Of a stretch of DNA of 12,423 nucleotides, positions 1 to 5,337 are shown piece after piece. The translations under genes and the position numbers were made by a program. The notes beneath the pieces were generated by a model. The model worked only from the letters and a program-made list of their open reading frames with translations, was not told the DNA's origin and did no database searches. Source of the DNA: an uncultured Erysipelotrichaceae bacterium (GTDB taxonomy: Bacteria; Bacillota_I; Bacilli_A; Erysipelotrichales; Erysipelotrichaceae); NCBI GenBank assembly GCA_937957895.1, contig CALFEZ010000169.1, forward strand, positions 1 to 12,423. Reading direction: 5' to 3'. Numbering within the stretch: position 1 is the stretch's first letter; each line of letters begins with the position of its first letter.

Positions 1-48
1 TACGAGATCACTGTGTGACTGGAGTTCAGACGTGTGCTCTTCCGATCT
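1..48 (+). other. Illumina TruSeq P7/index adapter (contamination)
   Basis: Bases 1-8 are the 3' end of the P7 flow-cell sequence, 9-14 (CACTGT) are an index, and 15-48 are the TruSeq index-read primer site, starting GTGACTGGAGTTCAGACGTG and ending GCTCTTCCGATCT. The reverse complement of the index is ACAGTG, which I recall as TruSeq LT index 5. In one frame the adapter translates to the well-known artefact peptide TGVQTCALPI. This is library DNA left at a contig end, so genomic sequence starts at about 49 and no gene should be called across the junction. Confidence 0.98.
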
Positions 49-122
49 ATGTCTTGTTTTTTGTATTGCGATTTGCCCAGCGCAATGACATCGACATCGC
101 TTTGGCTTTTGATCGAAAAATG

Positions 123-149
123 GAAAAAAACAGGATGCGCTATCCTGTT
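123..149 (-). terminator. Rho-independent terminator (distal of two)
   Basis: On the minus strand an 8-bp stem AACAGGAT / ATCCTGTT with a 5-base loop (137-141) runs directly into a tract of about seven T (124-130). On the plus strand no T-run follows the stem, so it works for minus-strand transcripts only. It lies about 50 bases beyond the sortase stop and would back up the proximal terminator. Confidence 0.8.
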
Positions 150-185
150 GAGCTGGTCAAAGGGAAAAATAAAAAATACGATGAA

Positions 186-216
186 TACAAAAATCTCTGA
201 CGTCAGTCAGAGATTT
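186..216 (-). terminator. Rho-independent terminator overlapping the sortase stop
   Basis: A 10-bp perfect stem AAATCTCTGA / TCAGAGATTT (191-200 and 207-216) with a six-base loop is followed on the minus strand by a short T-rich tail. The sortase TGA (203-205) lies in the loop, so the last sortase codons form the 5' arm of the stem. Confidence 0.75.
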
Positions 217-976
217 CATTTTGATCGACAAGCACGGCATGGACGATGATCCTGCCATTTTCGATATCGTAGTTACAAGATACCAATGATAATATGTGAT
301 CTGCCTGTGATGTGTCCGTATCGATGCGATATCGCGATTTCGATCGATAGAAATCGATCAAAGAACGAACATTCATGCCATTGGCTGGGATATCCAGTGT
401 AGTGGTAGAAGCATCAACTAAATAAACAGAGAAGATGCGATAGGTTCGATACCCTTTGAGGGTACGTATGGTGAATGTTTCCCTGCCGTTGATGTAAGAG
501 CTGTTTTTGTAGTTGTCCAATGCTCTGAACATCGTACCATCACGCATGGAGTGCCCATAGATGACCGTATGATTGTCGGAATAGTCGGGTTTGTTGCGAT
601 AGTCCATAAAGATCGATCCGTGGCGGATCCGCTCACGATTGAAGTTGCGGCGTAGATAGAAATCATTGTCCCTTCCCAAAACGATCGGATGATTGATGTT
701 GGTTCCGGGAACTTCGATCCAGCCTATGTAATCGGAGTTGATGGCCAAAAACTCCTTGTTGATCTGTCTGATCGAGATTTCGAGTTTTTCCTCAGCTGTC
801 AGATCGTCCGAGATCGGTATGGTGTTCTCGATAATGGTGTTGTTGAAGTCGACCAGCTCATTGTTGGCGGCTTTGCTTTTTTGAGAGATATAGAAATCCC
901 ATCCAAAAACACCGATCGCAACCACGATCAGCAGGTAACCGACCATTCTGAGGATCTTTCGCATATTGTTCTTCAT
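203..976 (-). CDS. srtB: Class B sortase (membrane-anchored transpeptidase)
   Basis: Sortases cut a C-terminal sorting motif in secreted proteins and join the new end to the cell wall or another acceptor. The 257-residue protein has a short basic N-terminus, one membrane segment (about 11-30), a linker, then a sortase fold. His142 sits in YGHSM, the catalytic Cys234 in SLVSCNYD, and Arg242 in the GRIIVHA strand. The spacing, the length and the YIGWIEVPGTNINHPIV strand fit class B rather than A or C. The residues before Cys are SLVSC, where class B members usually have TLSTC. No protein with a sorting signal is visible in the window. The start is uncertain: Met1 and Met5 are both possible and neither has a convincing ribosome binding site, while a TATAAT box ends only seven bases from the Met1 ATG. 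It is transcribed alone and ends in two terminators. Confidence 0.93.
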   Translation of the reverse strand: MKNNMRKILRMVGYLLIVVAIGVFGWDFYISQKSKAANNELVDFNNTIIENTIPISDDLTAEEKLEISIRQINKEFLAINSDYIGWIEVPGTNINHPIVLGRDNDFYLRRNFNRERIRHGSIFMDYRNKPDYSDNHTVIYGHSMRDGTMFRALDNYKNSSYINGRETFTIRTLKGYRTYRIFSVYLVDASTTTLDIPANGMNVRSLIDFYRSKSRYRIDTDTSQADHILSLVSCNYDIENGRIIVHAVLVDQNEISD

Positions 977-982
977 GGCCCC

Positions 983-991
983 ATTATATCA
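983..991 (-). promoter_or_regulatory. Extended -10 promoter of the sortase gene
   Basis: On the minus strand the sequence reads TGATATAAT, a perfect -10 hexamer (983-988) with the extended TGn element. No good -35 is present. With usual spacing transcription would start at about 976, which is the A of the sortase ATG, implying a leaderless or near-leaderless mRNA. Confidence 0.6.
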
Positions 992-998
992 GAACTTT

Positions 999-1012
999 CA
1001 GGAAATTTCCTG
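999..1012. promoter_or_regulatory. 14-bp perfect palindrome, candidate operator
   Basis: CAGGAAATTTCCTG is a perfect inverted repeat with no spacer. It lies in the 104-base divergent region between the sortase and the VanZ-like gene, at about the -35 position of the sortase promoter and just upstream of the other promoter. No T-run follows, so it is not a terminator. The regulator is unknown. Confidence 0.5.
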
Positions 1013-1026
1013 TGATATGAATCTTG

Positions 1027-1055
1027 TTGTGATGATGGCTTAGGTCTGCTATACT
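1027..1055 (+). promoter_or_regulatory. Promoter of the VanZ-like gene
   Basis: TTGTGA (1027-1032), a 17-base spacer and TATACT (1050-1055) with the extended TGC element make a good housekeeping-type promoter. The transcript would start about 20 bases before the start codon and carry AAGGAG at 1068-1073, seven bases from the ATG. Confidence 0.75.
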
Positions 1056-1080
1056 TCATTGCATATCAAGGAGAAAACCT

Positions 1081-1473
1081 ATGATCGAATTTTTGAGGAT
1101 GATCATCCGTATCATGACTATGATCCATCAGCGGATCACCCAACTCAACAATGCTTATCAGATCGATTTGACTGACAAACAGCTTCATTTCTGGGTATTT
1201 GGTTTGGTTTGCATTGCCATTTTCGTGTTTGTGCATGTCTTCTTTCGCTGGCTGGCTAAAAAAAGCGTCGTAGCCATCTCTTTTATCTATACATTGACAG
1301 TGGCGATCGTGCTTGCGTTTGCCATTGAGATCGGACAGTATCAAAGCAAAACCGGACATATGGAGTTTGCTGATATCCTGTCCGGTTTGTATGGTTTTGT
1401 GTTGATGTTTGTCGTTGGATCACTGATCGTGATCATGTATAAGATGTTTAGAGCCTGGTCAACTCATCGCTAA
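1081..1473 (+). CDS. VanZ-like small integral membrane protein
   Basis: This 130-residue protein has an amphipathic basic N-terminus and three hydrophobic segments (about 36-58, 63-83 and 100-120). Residues seen in VanZ-like proteins are present in order: Asp32-Lys33 and His36-Phe37 before the first segment, Glu83 and Gln86 at the end of the second, and Asp98 before the third. VanZ itself gives low-level teicoplanin resistance by an unclear mechanism. Most family members are uncharacterised envelope proteins, so no specific function is assigned. The start is well supported by AAGGAG seven bases upstream and a good promoter. It is divergent from the sortase across a palindrome, so both may be envelope genes under shared control. 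Its last 15 bases overlap the end of the convergent oxidoreductase gamma gene. Confidence 0.75.
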   Translation: MIEFLRMIIRIMTMIHQRITQLNNAYQIDLTDKQLHFWVFGLVCIAIFVFVHVFFRWLAKKSVVAISFIYTLTVAIVLAFAIEIGQYQSKTGHMEFADILSGLYGFVLMFVVGSLIVIMYKMFRAWSTHR

Positions 1474-2007
1474 GCGGGCTGCATCGACTCCAAGATGATA
1501 TGCTTTGATGTTGTCTTGCAACATCTTTGGATCCAAAGCAGAAAACCTTTCTTTGATGATCGCTTCCCCCTCTTCGATGTCGAAGATCTCAAGTGCCACC
1601 ATCAAACTTCCAAAAGCAGCCATATTGGCTGTTTTGATATTGTCGACCTCTGATGCCAAAGCACTGAAATCGATCGCCAGTTCATGATGATAGTTTTCTT
1701 GTTTGACCAGTGCTTTATGGATGATACATACACCATCTTGTGTGAGTTGGTCTTTGAATTTATCTTTGGCAAGCTGATTCATCGCCAACAGATGGGTCAT
1801 GTCGTTGGATATGATCGGTGACTGTTGTTTGTCTTTGCTGATGACCACATGACAATTGGCAGTACCACCACGCATCTCAGGGCCATACGAAGGCATCCAA
1901 CTTACGAGATAGTTTTTTTTCATGGCGATCATGGCCACCAATTGACCGACTGTCAAAACACCTTGGCCACCAAAACCGGCACACACGAGTTTAATTGGAT
2001 GTTCCAT
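1459..2007 (-). CDS. 2-oxoacid:ferredoxin oxidoreductase, gamma subunit
   Basis: This is the gamma (catalytic-domain E) subunit of a four-subunit 2-oxoacid:ferredoxin oxidoreductase of the VOR/KOR type, which helps bind CoA. The 182-residue protein opens with KLVCAGFGGQGV (glycine-rich loop at about 11-17), the family hallmark, followed by SWMPSYGPEMRGGTANC, also typical. Length is normal for the family. I chose the ATG at 2007 because AAGGAG lies seven bases upstream (2015-2020); an in-frame ATG at 2028 lacks this. The start overlaps the end of the beta gene by 17 bases, so translation is probably coupled. It is the last gene of the operon. No terminator follows, and its stop lies inside the convergent VanZ-like gene. 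Confidence 0.92.
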   Translation of the reverse strand: MEHPIKLVCAGFGGQGVLTVGQLVAMIAMKKNYLVSWMPSYGPEMRGGTANCHVVISKDKQQSPIISNDMTHLLAMNQLAKDKFKDQLTQDGVCIIHKALVKQENYHHELAIDFSALASEVDNIKTANMAAFGSLMVALEIFDIEEGEAIIKERFSALDPKMLQDNIKAYHLGVDAARLAMS

Positions 2008-2743
2008 GTTTTCTCTCCTTGTAAACACCTAGCGGGAATACCGGTTGCATGTTTTCTTTGATAAAGGTCAATGCTTCAACCGGTGACATCTTCCATCCGA
2101 CATTGCAGGAGGACAGTACTTCGACCATACTGAAACCTTCGTTGTTGATTTGTGCCTCAAATGCATTGCGGATCGCTTTTTTGGTTTGGCGGATGCTTTT
2201 TATATCGGCAGTCATCACCCGTTCGATGTACGCCACATGTTCGATCGTTGCCAGCATTTCACTCATTTTAAGCGGATATCCCATCGTCAAGGCATCTTTG
2301 CCGGTTGGAGTGGTCGTCGTGACTTGATCCAGCAGTGTGGTAGGTGCCATTTGCCCGCCAGTCATGCCGTAAATGGCATTGTTGACGAAGATGACGGTGA
2401 TGTTTTCATTGCGGTTGGCGGCATGGACGATCTCTGCAGCTCCGATCGAGGCTAGATCTCCGTCTCCTTGATAGGTAAACACGATCTTCTCTGGATGAAG
2501 TCGTTTGACTCCGGTTGCCACTGCCGGTGCTCTTCCGTGAGCTGCCTGAAGAGCATCGGTGTTGAAGTATTCATAGCTGAAGACCGAACATCCGACAGAT
2601 GCGATCGCAATGCTGCGATCAAGGATATGAAGTTCCTCAAGTACTTCGGCCACCAGTCGATGGATGACACCGTGAGTACAGCCCGGACAGTAGGAGAAGT
2701 TTTTGTCGGTCAAGCCTTCTGTCTTTTTAAATATAATAGTCAT
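1991..2743 (-). CDS. 2-oxoacid:ferredoxin oxidoreductase, beta subunit (ThDP)
   Basis: This subunit binds thiamine diphosphate and the catalytic-core iron-sulfur cluster of the complex that turns 2-oxoacids plus CoA into acyl-CoA, CO2 and reduced ferredoxin. In 250 residues it has YCPGCTH (Cys19, Cys22), a further Cys52 and Cys213 as likely 4Fe-4S ligands. The ThDP/Mg motif GDGD (93-96) pairs with NNAIYGMTGGQ (121-131). The start has AAGGAG seven bases upstream. The gene overlaps the alpha gene by 17 bases and the gamma gene by 17 bases. Beside a leucine dehydrogenase the substrate is most likely branched-chain 2-oxoacids (VOR). Sequence inspection alone does not exclude 2-oxoglutarate. Confidence 0.94.
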   Translation of the reverse strand: MTIIFKKTEGLTDKNFSYCPGCTHGVIHRLVAEVLEELHILDRSIAIASVGCSVFSYEYFNTDALQAAHGRAPAVATGVKRLHPEKIVFTYQGDGDLASIGAAEIVHAANRNENITVIFVNNAIYGMTGGQMAPTTLLDQVTTTTPTGKDALTMGYPLKMSEMLATIEHVAYIERVMTADIKSIRQTKKAIRNAFEAQINNEGFSMVEVLSSCNVGWKMSPVEALTFIKENMQPVFPLGVYKERKHGTSN

Positions 2744-3803
2744 GTTCAGGCTCCTTCATTTGTGTTTGGATGGCCTCCATTAATTCTTCCGGTTGAAAGA
2801 TGTTGCCTCCGGCACGACCATAGTATCCTACCTTCACGATGTTGTTGAGGACACCTTTGACATCCTGCACCAACTGTCCCATCGATAGTTCAGCCACCAG
2901 CACGAACTTCATGTGTTTGGTCGCTTCCAATATCTCTTTGTAAGGGAATGGCCACAATGTCTTAAGGCGGATCAACCCGACATCCAAGCCTTGGGACTTG
3001 GCGATGTCGATCGCTGCCAGTGAGATCCTGCTGGAAGTCCCATAAGCAATGATCCCGATCTCGGCATGATCGACATTGATCAACTCCACCTGCGTTTCAT
3101 TGGCTGCGATCGTTTTGTATTTTTCCATGAGTTTGCGATTGTGCGCTTCCAACTCATTGGGATTGAGATAAAGAGAATTGATGATGTTGCGATGCTGACG
3201 TTGTTGATGGTTTCCGTTGGCTGCCCATTCTTTGGGCAGGATCTCGATCGGTGTTTTACTTATTTCTACCGGTTCCATCATCTGACCGATGACGCCATCT
3301 GCCAGTACCATGACCGGATTACGATATTTCTGAGCAAGGACAAACGCCTGTTGGACCATGTCTGCTGCTTCCTGTACGCTGTTTGGTGCCAACACGATGA
3401 CACGATAATCTCCGTTGCCTCCGCCTTTGACGGCTTGGTGGTAGTCTGCCTGACCGGGCAGGATCCCTCCAAGACCCGGACCACTGCGGCTGATGGCGAC
3501 GATCACACACCCAAGCTCCGCTCCGGCGCAGTAGGATATGCCTTCTTGCTTAAGAGCGATCCCGGGAGAAGAGGATGAGGTCATGACCAATCCTCCGGCT
3601 CCGGCTGCACCATAAACCATGTTGATGGCAGCTACTTCACTTTCTGCCTGAACAAACACCCTGCCATGTCGTGGCATGTGTTTGGCCATGTGTTCGATCA
3701 GTTCATTTTGTGGGGTGATCGGATATCCGAAAAAGGCTTCACACCCGGCATGGATCGCTGCCTGAGCGATCGCTTCATTGCCTTTCATCAGTATTTTGCT
3801 CAT
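2727..3803 (-). CDS. vorB: 2-oxoacid:ferredoxin oxidoreductase, alpha subunit (VOR type)
   Basis: This 358-residue subunit carries the pyrimidine-binding domain (about 1-180, starting KILMKGNEAIAQAAIHAG and GYPITPQNE) and the transketolase C-terminal-like domain (about 245-350). The stretches FVQAESEVAAINMVYGAAGAG, TSSSSPGIALKQEGISY and YRVIVLAPNSVQEAADM closely resemble proteins annotated as 3-methyl-2-oxobutanoate dehydrogenase subunit VorB, the alpha chain in that naming. With the beta, gamma and delta chains it forms the cytoplasmic complex that oxidatively decarboxylates 2-oxoisovalerate, 2-oxoisocaproate and related acids. The ATG is one base past the ferredoxin stop, with a GGAGAGG-like site upstream. 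Subunit symbols differ between organisms, so the product name is more reliable than the symbol. Confidence 0.93.
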   Translation of the reverse strand: MSKILMKGNEAIAQAAIHAGCEAFFGYPITPQNELIEHMAKHMPRHGRVFVQAESEVAAINMVYGAAGAGGLVMTSSSSPGIALKQEGISYCAGAELGCVIVAISRSGPGLGGILPGQADYHQAVKGGGNGDYRVIVLAPNSVQEAADMVQQAFVLAQKYRNPVMVLADGVIGQMMEPVEISKTPIEILPKEWAANGNHQQRQHRNIINSLYLNPNELEAHNRKLMEKYKTIAANETQVELINVDHAEIGIIAYGTSSRISLAAIDIAKSQGLDVGLIRLKTLWPFPYKEILEATKHMKFVLVAELSMGQLVQDVKGVLNNIVKVGYYGRAGGNIFQPEELMEAIQTQMKEPEHDYYI

Positions 3804-3804
3804 G

Positions 3805-4023
3805 TCAGTCCAACCTCTCCACTTCTATGACGACATCCGGACATATGGTCGCACAAAAAGTACATCCGATGCATTTATCGGGTTCCACCACAAACGATGG
3901 ATGATAGCCTATCACGTTGATGCTGTTGGCATCCAACGCCAATATGGACACCGGGCAAACCGATACGCAAAGACCACAGCCTTTGCATCGGTCCGTATCG
4001 ATTCTGACTCTTCCTTTTGCCAT
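3805..4023 (-). CDS. 2-oxoacid:ferredoxin oxidoreductase, delta subunit (2x 4Fe-4S ferredoxin)
   Basis: This is a 72-residue bacterial-type ferredoxin with two complete CxxCxxCxxxCP motifs: Cys13/16/19/23 and Cys51/54/57/61. It should carry two 4Fe-4S clusters that pass electrons from the catalytic core to external ferredoxin. The gene starts three bases after the leucine dehydrogenase stop and ends one base before the alpha start, which ties it to the complex. A free ferredoxin is less likely given this position. Confidence 0.94.
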   Translation of the reverse strand: MAKGRVRIDTDRCKGCGLCVSVCPVSILALDANSINVIGYHPSFVVEPDKCIGCTFCATICPDVVIEVERLD

Positions 4024-4026
4024 CGA

Positions 4027-5118
4027 TCAATACTTCTTCCCGTCTTTGATGTAGATGCTGTTGATATTGCGCATCATGTTGATGCGGTTTTCTGCCATGT
4101 TGTCCGCAACCAGATAGGTCGGTGTGTTTGTTTCTTTGGATACACGGAGGATCTCACGCACCCGATCGAAGATCAGATCGATCTGACGGATGGCAGCATC
4201 TTTATCATAGCCTTGGATCTCTTGATACACATTGATCAGTCCTCCGGCATTGGCAACATAGTCAGGTGCGTATAGAAAACCACGTTCATGTACGAGTTTG
4301 CCATCGGTCGCACTGTCTTTTAGGATGTTGTTGGCACCACCACAGATGATCCTGCATTGCAAACGATCGAGGGTTTCTTCATGGATGACGGCACCAAGGG
4401 CACACGGTGCAAACACATCGCACGGTTGATCGTAGATCTCATCAGGTCCAACGACTTTAGCACCGGTCTTGTTTTTGACTTTTTCGGTCTTTTCCTGATC
4501 GACATCACAGATGATCAGATGCGCACCTTCCTGATGAAGATAATCACATAGATACGTGCCAACGCTGCCTACACCTTGAACAGCGATGGTTTTTCCCTGC
4601 AGCTTTGCAGATCCGGTAGCCTCTTTCATGCATGCTTTGATGCCTTTGAGTACTCCAAGTGCCGTAAATGGTGAAGGATCACCGGACGTTTCCGGTAAAC
4701 CTAGCACATGGTTGGTTTCCATCTTGACATAGTTCATGTCCTCAGGTGATGTCCCGACGTCTTCTGCCGTGATATAACGACCGTTCAAAGAGTCGACATA
4801 TCGTCCAAATGCTCTCCAGAATGCTTCTCTTTTGACGGTGTCTGCTTTTAGTTTTTTGGAATTGCCGATGATCACTGCCTTTCCGCCCCCAAGATTCAAT
4901 CCTGCACAGGCAGCTTTTTTGGTCATGCCACGCGCCAAGCGCATAACATCATAGATCGCATCATCTTCCGATTCATACTCCCACACACGCGTTCCGCCCA
5001 AAGCAGGACCCAATGTTGTGTTGTGGATGCAGATCGCACCTTTCAAACCTGAATTACGATCATACAAATAAATAAGTTGTTCATAGCCATACTTTTCCAT
5101 ATATGCATACTTTTCCAT
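4027..5118 (-). CDS. bcd: Leucine dehydrogenase (Glu/Leu/Phe/Val dehydrogenase family)
   Basis: NAD-dependent oxidative deamination of leucine, valine and isoleucine to their 2-oxoacids in the cytoplasm. The 363-residue protein lines up almost without gaps with Bacillus leucine dehydrogenase: TLGPALGGTRVW (35-46), Lys68 and the catalytic Lys80 in GLNLGGGKAV, ITAEDVGT (116-123), and the Rossmann loop GVGSVG (182-187). The ATG at 5118 has AAGGAGG just upstream. The N-terminus contains the repeat MEKYAYMEKYGY, encoded by an 18-base tandem duplication, and a second ATG at codon 7 lacks a site. It is the first gene of a five-gene operon with a VOR-type oxidoreductase, which would take its product on to acyl-CoA. 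The symbol bcd follows Bacillus use and should not be confused with butyryl-CoA dehydrogenase. Confidence 0.95.
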   Translation of the reverse strand: MEKYAYMEKYGYEQLIYLYDRNSGLKGAICIHNTTLGPALGGTRVWEYESEDDAIYDVMRLARGMTKKAACAGLNLGGGKAVIIGNSKKLKADTVKREAFWRAFGRYVDSLNGRYITAEDVGTSPEDMNYVKMETNHVLGLPETSGDPSPFTALGVLKGIKACMKEATGSAKLQGKTIAVQGVGSVGTYLCDYLHQEGAHLIICDVDQEKTEKVKNKTGAKVVGPDEIYDQPCDVFAPCALGAVIHEETLDRLQCRIICGGANNILKDSATDGKLVHERGFLYAPDYVANAGGLINVYQEIQGYDKDAAIRQIDLIFDRVREILRVSKETNTPTYLVADNMAENRINMMRNINSIYIKDGKKY

Positions 5119-5122
5119 ATAT
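5088..5122. repeat. 18-bp-period tandem duplication at the leucine dehydrogenase start
   Basis: The 17-base unit CATACTTTTCCATATAT occurs at 5088-5104 and again at 5106-5122. On the coding strand it gives MEKYAY then MEKYGY and places a second ATG six codons into the gene. The total N-terminal length still matches Bacillus leucine dehydrogenase. Confidence 0.9.
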
Positions 5123-5136
5123 TTCCTCCTTTATGT

Positions 5137-5170
5137 AAAAAAACCGTTTGGACCAAATATCACAAAACGG
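5137..5170 (-). terminator. Intrinsic terminator inside the 5' leader (candidate attenuator)
   Basis: On the minus strand CCGTTT (5165-5170) pairs with AAACGG (5144-5149), extendable by one more pair past a bulge, followed by seven T (5137-5143). It lies between the operon promoter and the leucine dehydrogenase ribosome binding site, so it must be bypassed for expression. The 5' arm is made from the last three sense codons of the small leader ORF, which suggests control by translation of that ORF. Confidence 0.7.
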
Positions 5171-5222
5171 CCTTTATGGCTGCATGGGTTATCATCATAA
5201 GAAGAAAGTTACTGATCAGCAT
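5160..5222 (-). CDS. Putative leader peptide, 20 codons, branched-chain rich
   Basis: The ORF reads MLISNFLLMMITHAAIKAVL: eight of 20 residues are Leu, Ile or Val, including adjacent CTT CTT codons at 7-8. It sits wholly within the leader of the leucine dehydrogenase operon and its end runs into the terminator stem. AGAAAGGA (5236-5243) is a good anti-16S match, 13 bases from the ATG and 10 from an in-frame TTG (5223-5225), so the start is uncertain. A four-codon ORF (5222-5236, MFTH) ends in TGATG overlapping the ATG. Bases around the start can fold (TGAT/ATCA, GTT/AAC, AGAAA/TTTCT). Translation is inferred, and chance cannot be excluded for so short an ORF. Confidence 0.45.
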   Translation of the reverse strand: MLISNFLLMMITHAAIKAVL

Positions 5223-5252
5223 CAATGAGTAAACATCCTTTCTGATACACTC

Positions 5253-5281
5253 ATTATACCAAGCGCACTTGATTTTTGAAA
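5253..5281 (-). promoter_or_regulatory. Promoter of the leucine dehydrogenase-VOR operon
   Basis: On the minus strand TATAAT (5253-5258) is preceded by TGG (extended -10), with a weak -35 TTTCAA (5276-5281) at 17 bases. Transcription would start at about 5246, giving a leader of about 128 bases before the dehydrogenase ATG. Confidence 0.75.
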
Positions 5282-5290
5282 GCGTTTTCA
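5277..5290. promoter_or_regulatory. cre site (CcpA catabolite control)
   Basis: TGAAAGCGTTTTCA matches the Bacillota catabolite responsive element consensus at all conserved positions. Its centre is about 37 bases upstream of the predicted transcription start and it covers the -35 element, the placement expected for repression when a preferred sugar is available. Confidence 0.85.
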
Positions 5291-5303
5291 CAAAAAACCC
5301 ATC

Positions 5304-5329
5304 AAAAAAGATCTTCCATAAAGAAGATC
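5304..5329 (-). terminator. Rho-independent terminator after the HAD phosphatase gene
   Basis: A perfect 7-bp stem GATCTTC / GAAGATC (5310-5316 and 5323-5329) with a six-base loop is followed on the minus strand by six T (5304-5309). It ends the three-gene unit above and insulates it from the leucine dehydrogenase promoter. Confidence 0.9.
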
Positions 5330-5337
5330 CTCATATG

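Noticed and set aside
15..249. Small plus-strand open frames at the left end
   Set aside because: They begin in or next to the adapter and run through two terminator hairpins; there is no ribosome binding site and no family resemblance.
3066..3578. 170-codon plus-strand open frame opposite the alpha subunit gene
   Set aside because: It is a shadow of a well-supported gene, with no ribosome binding site, promoter or recognisable domain.
5119..5303. T-box riboswitch ahead of leucine dehydrogenase
   Set aside because: The leader is only about 128 bases and has no T-box sequence (GGGTGGNACCRCG) or stem I motifs. No other riboswitch class was recognised.
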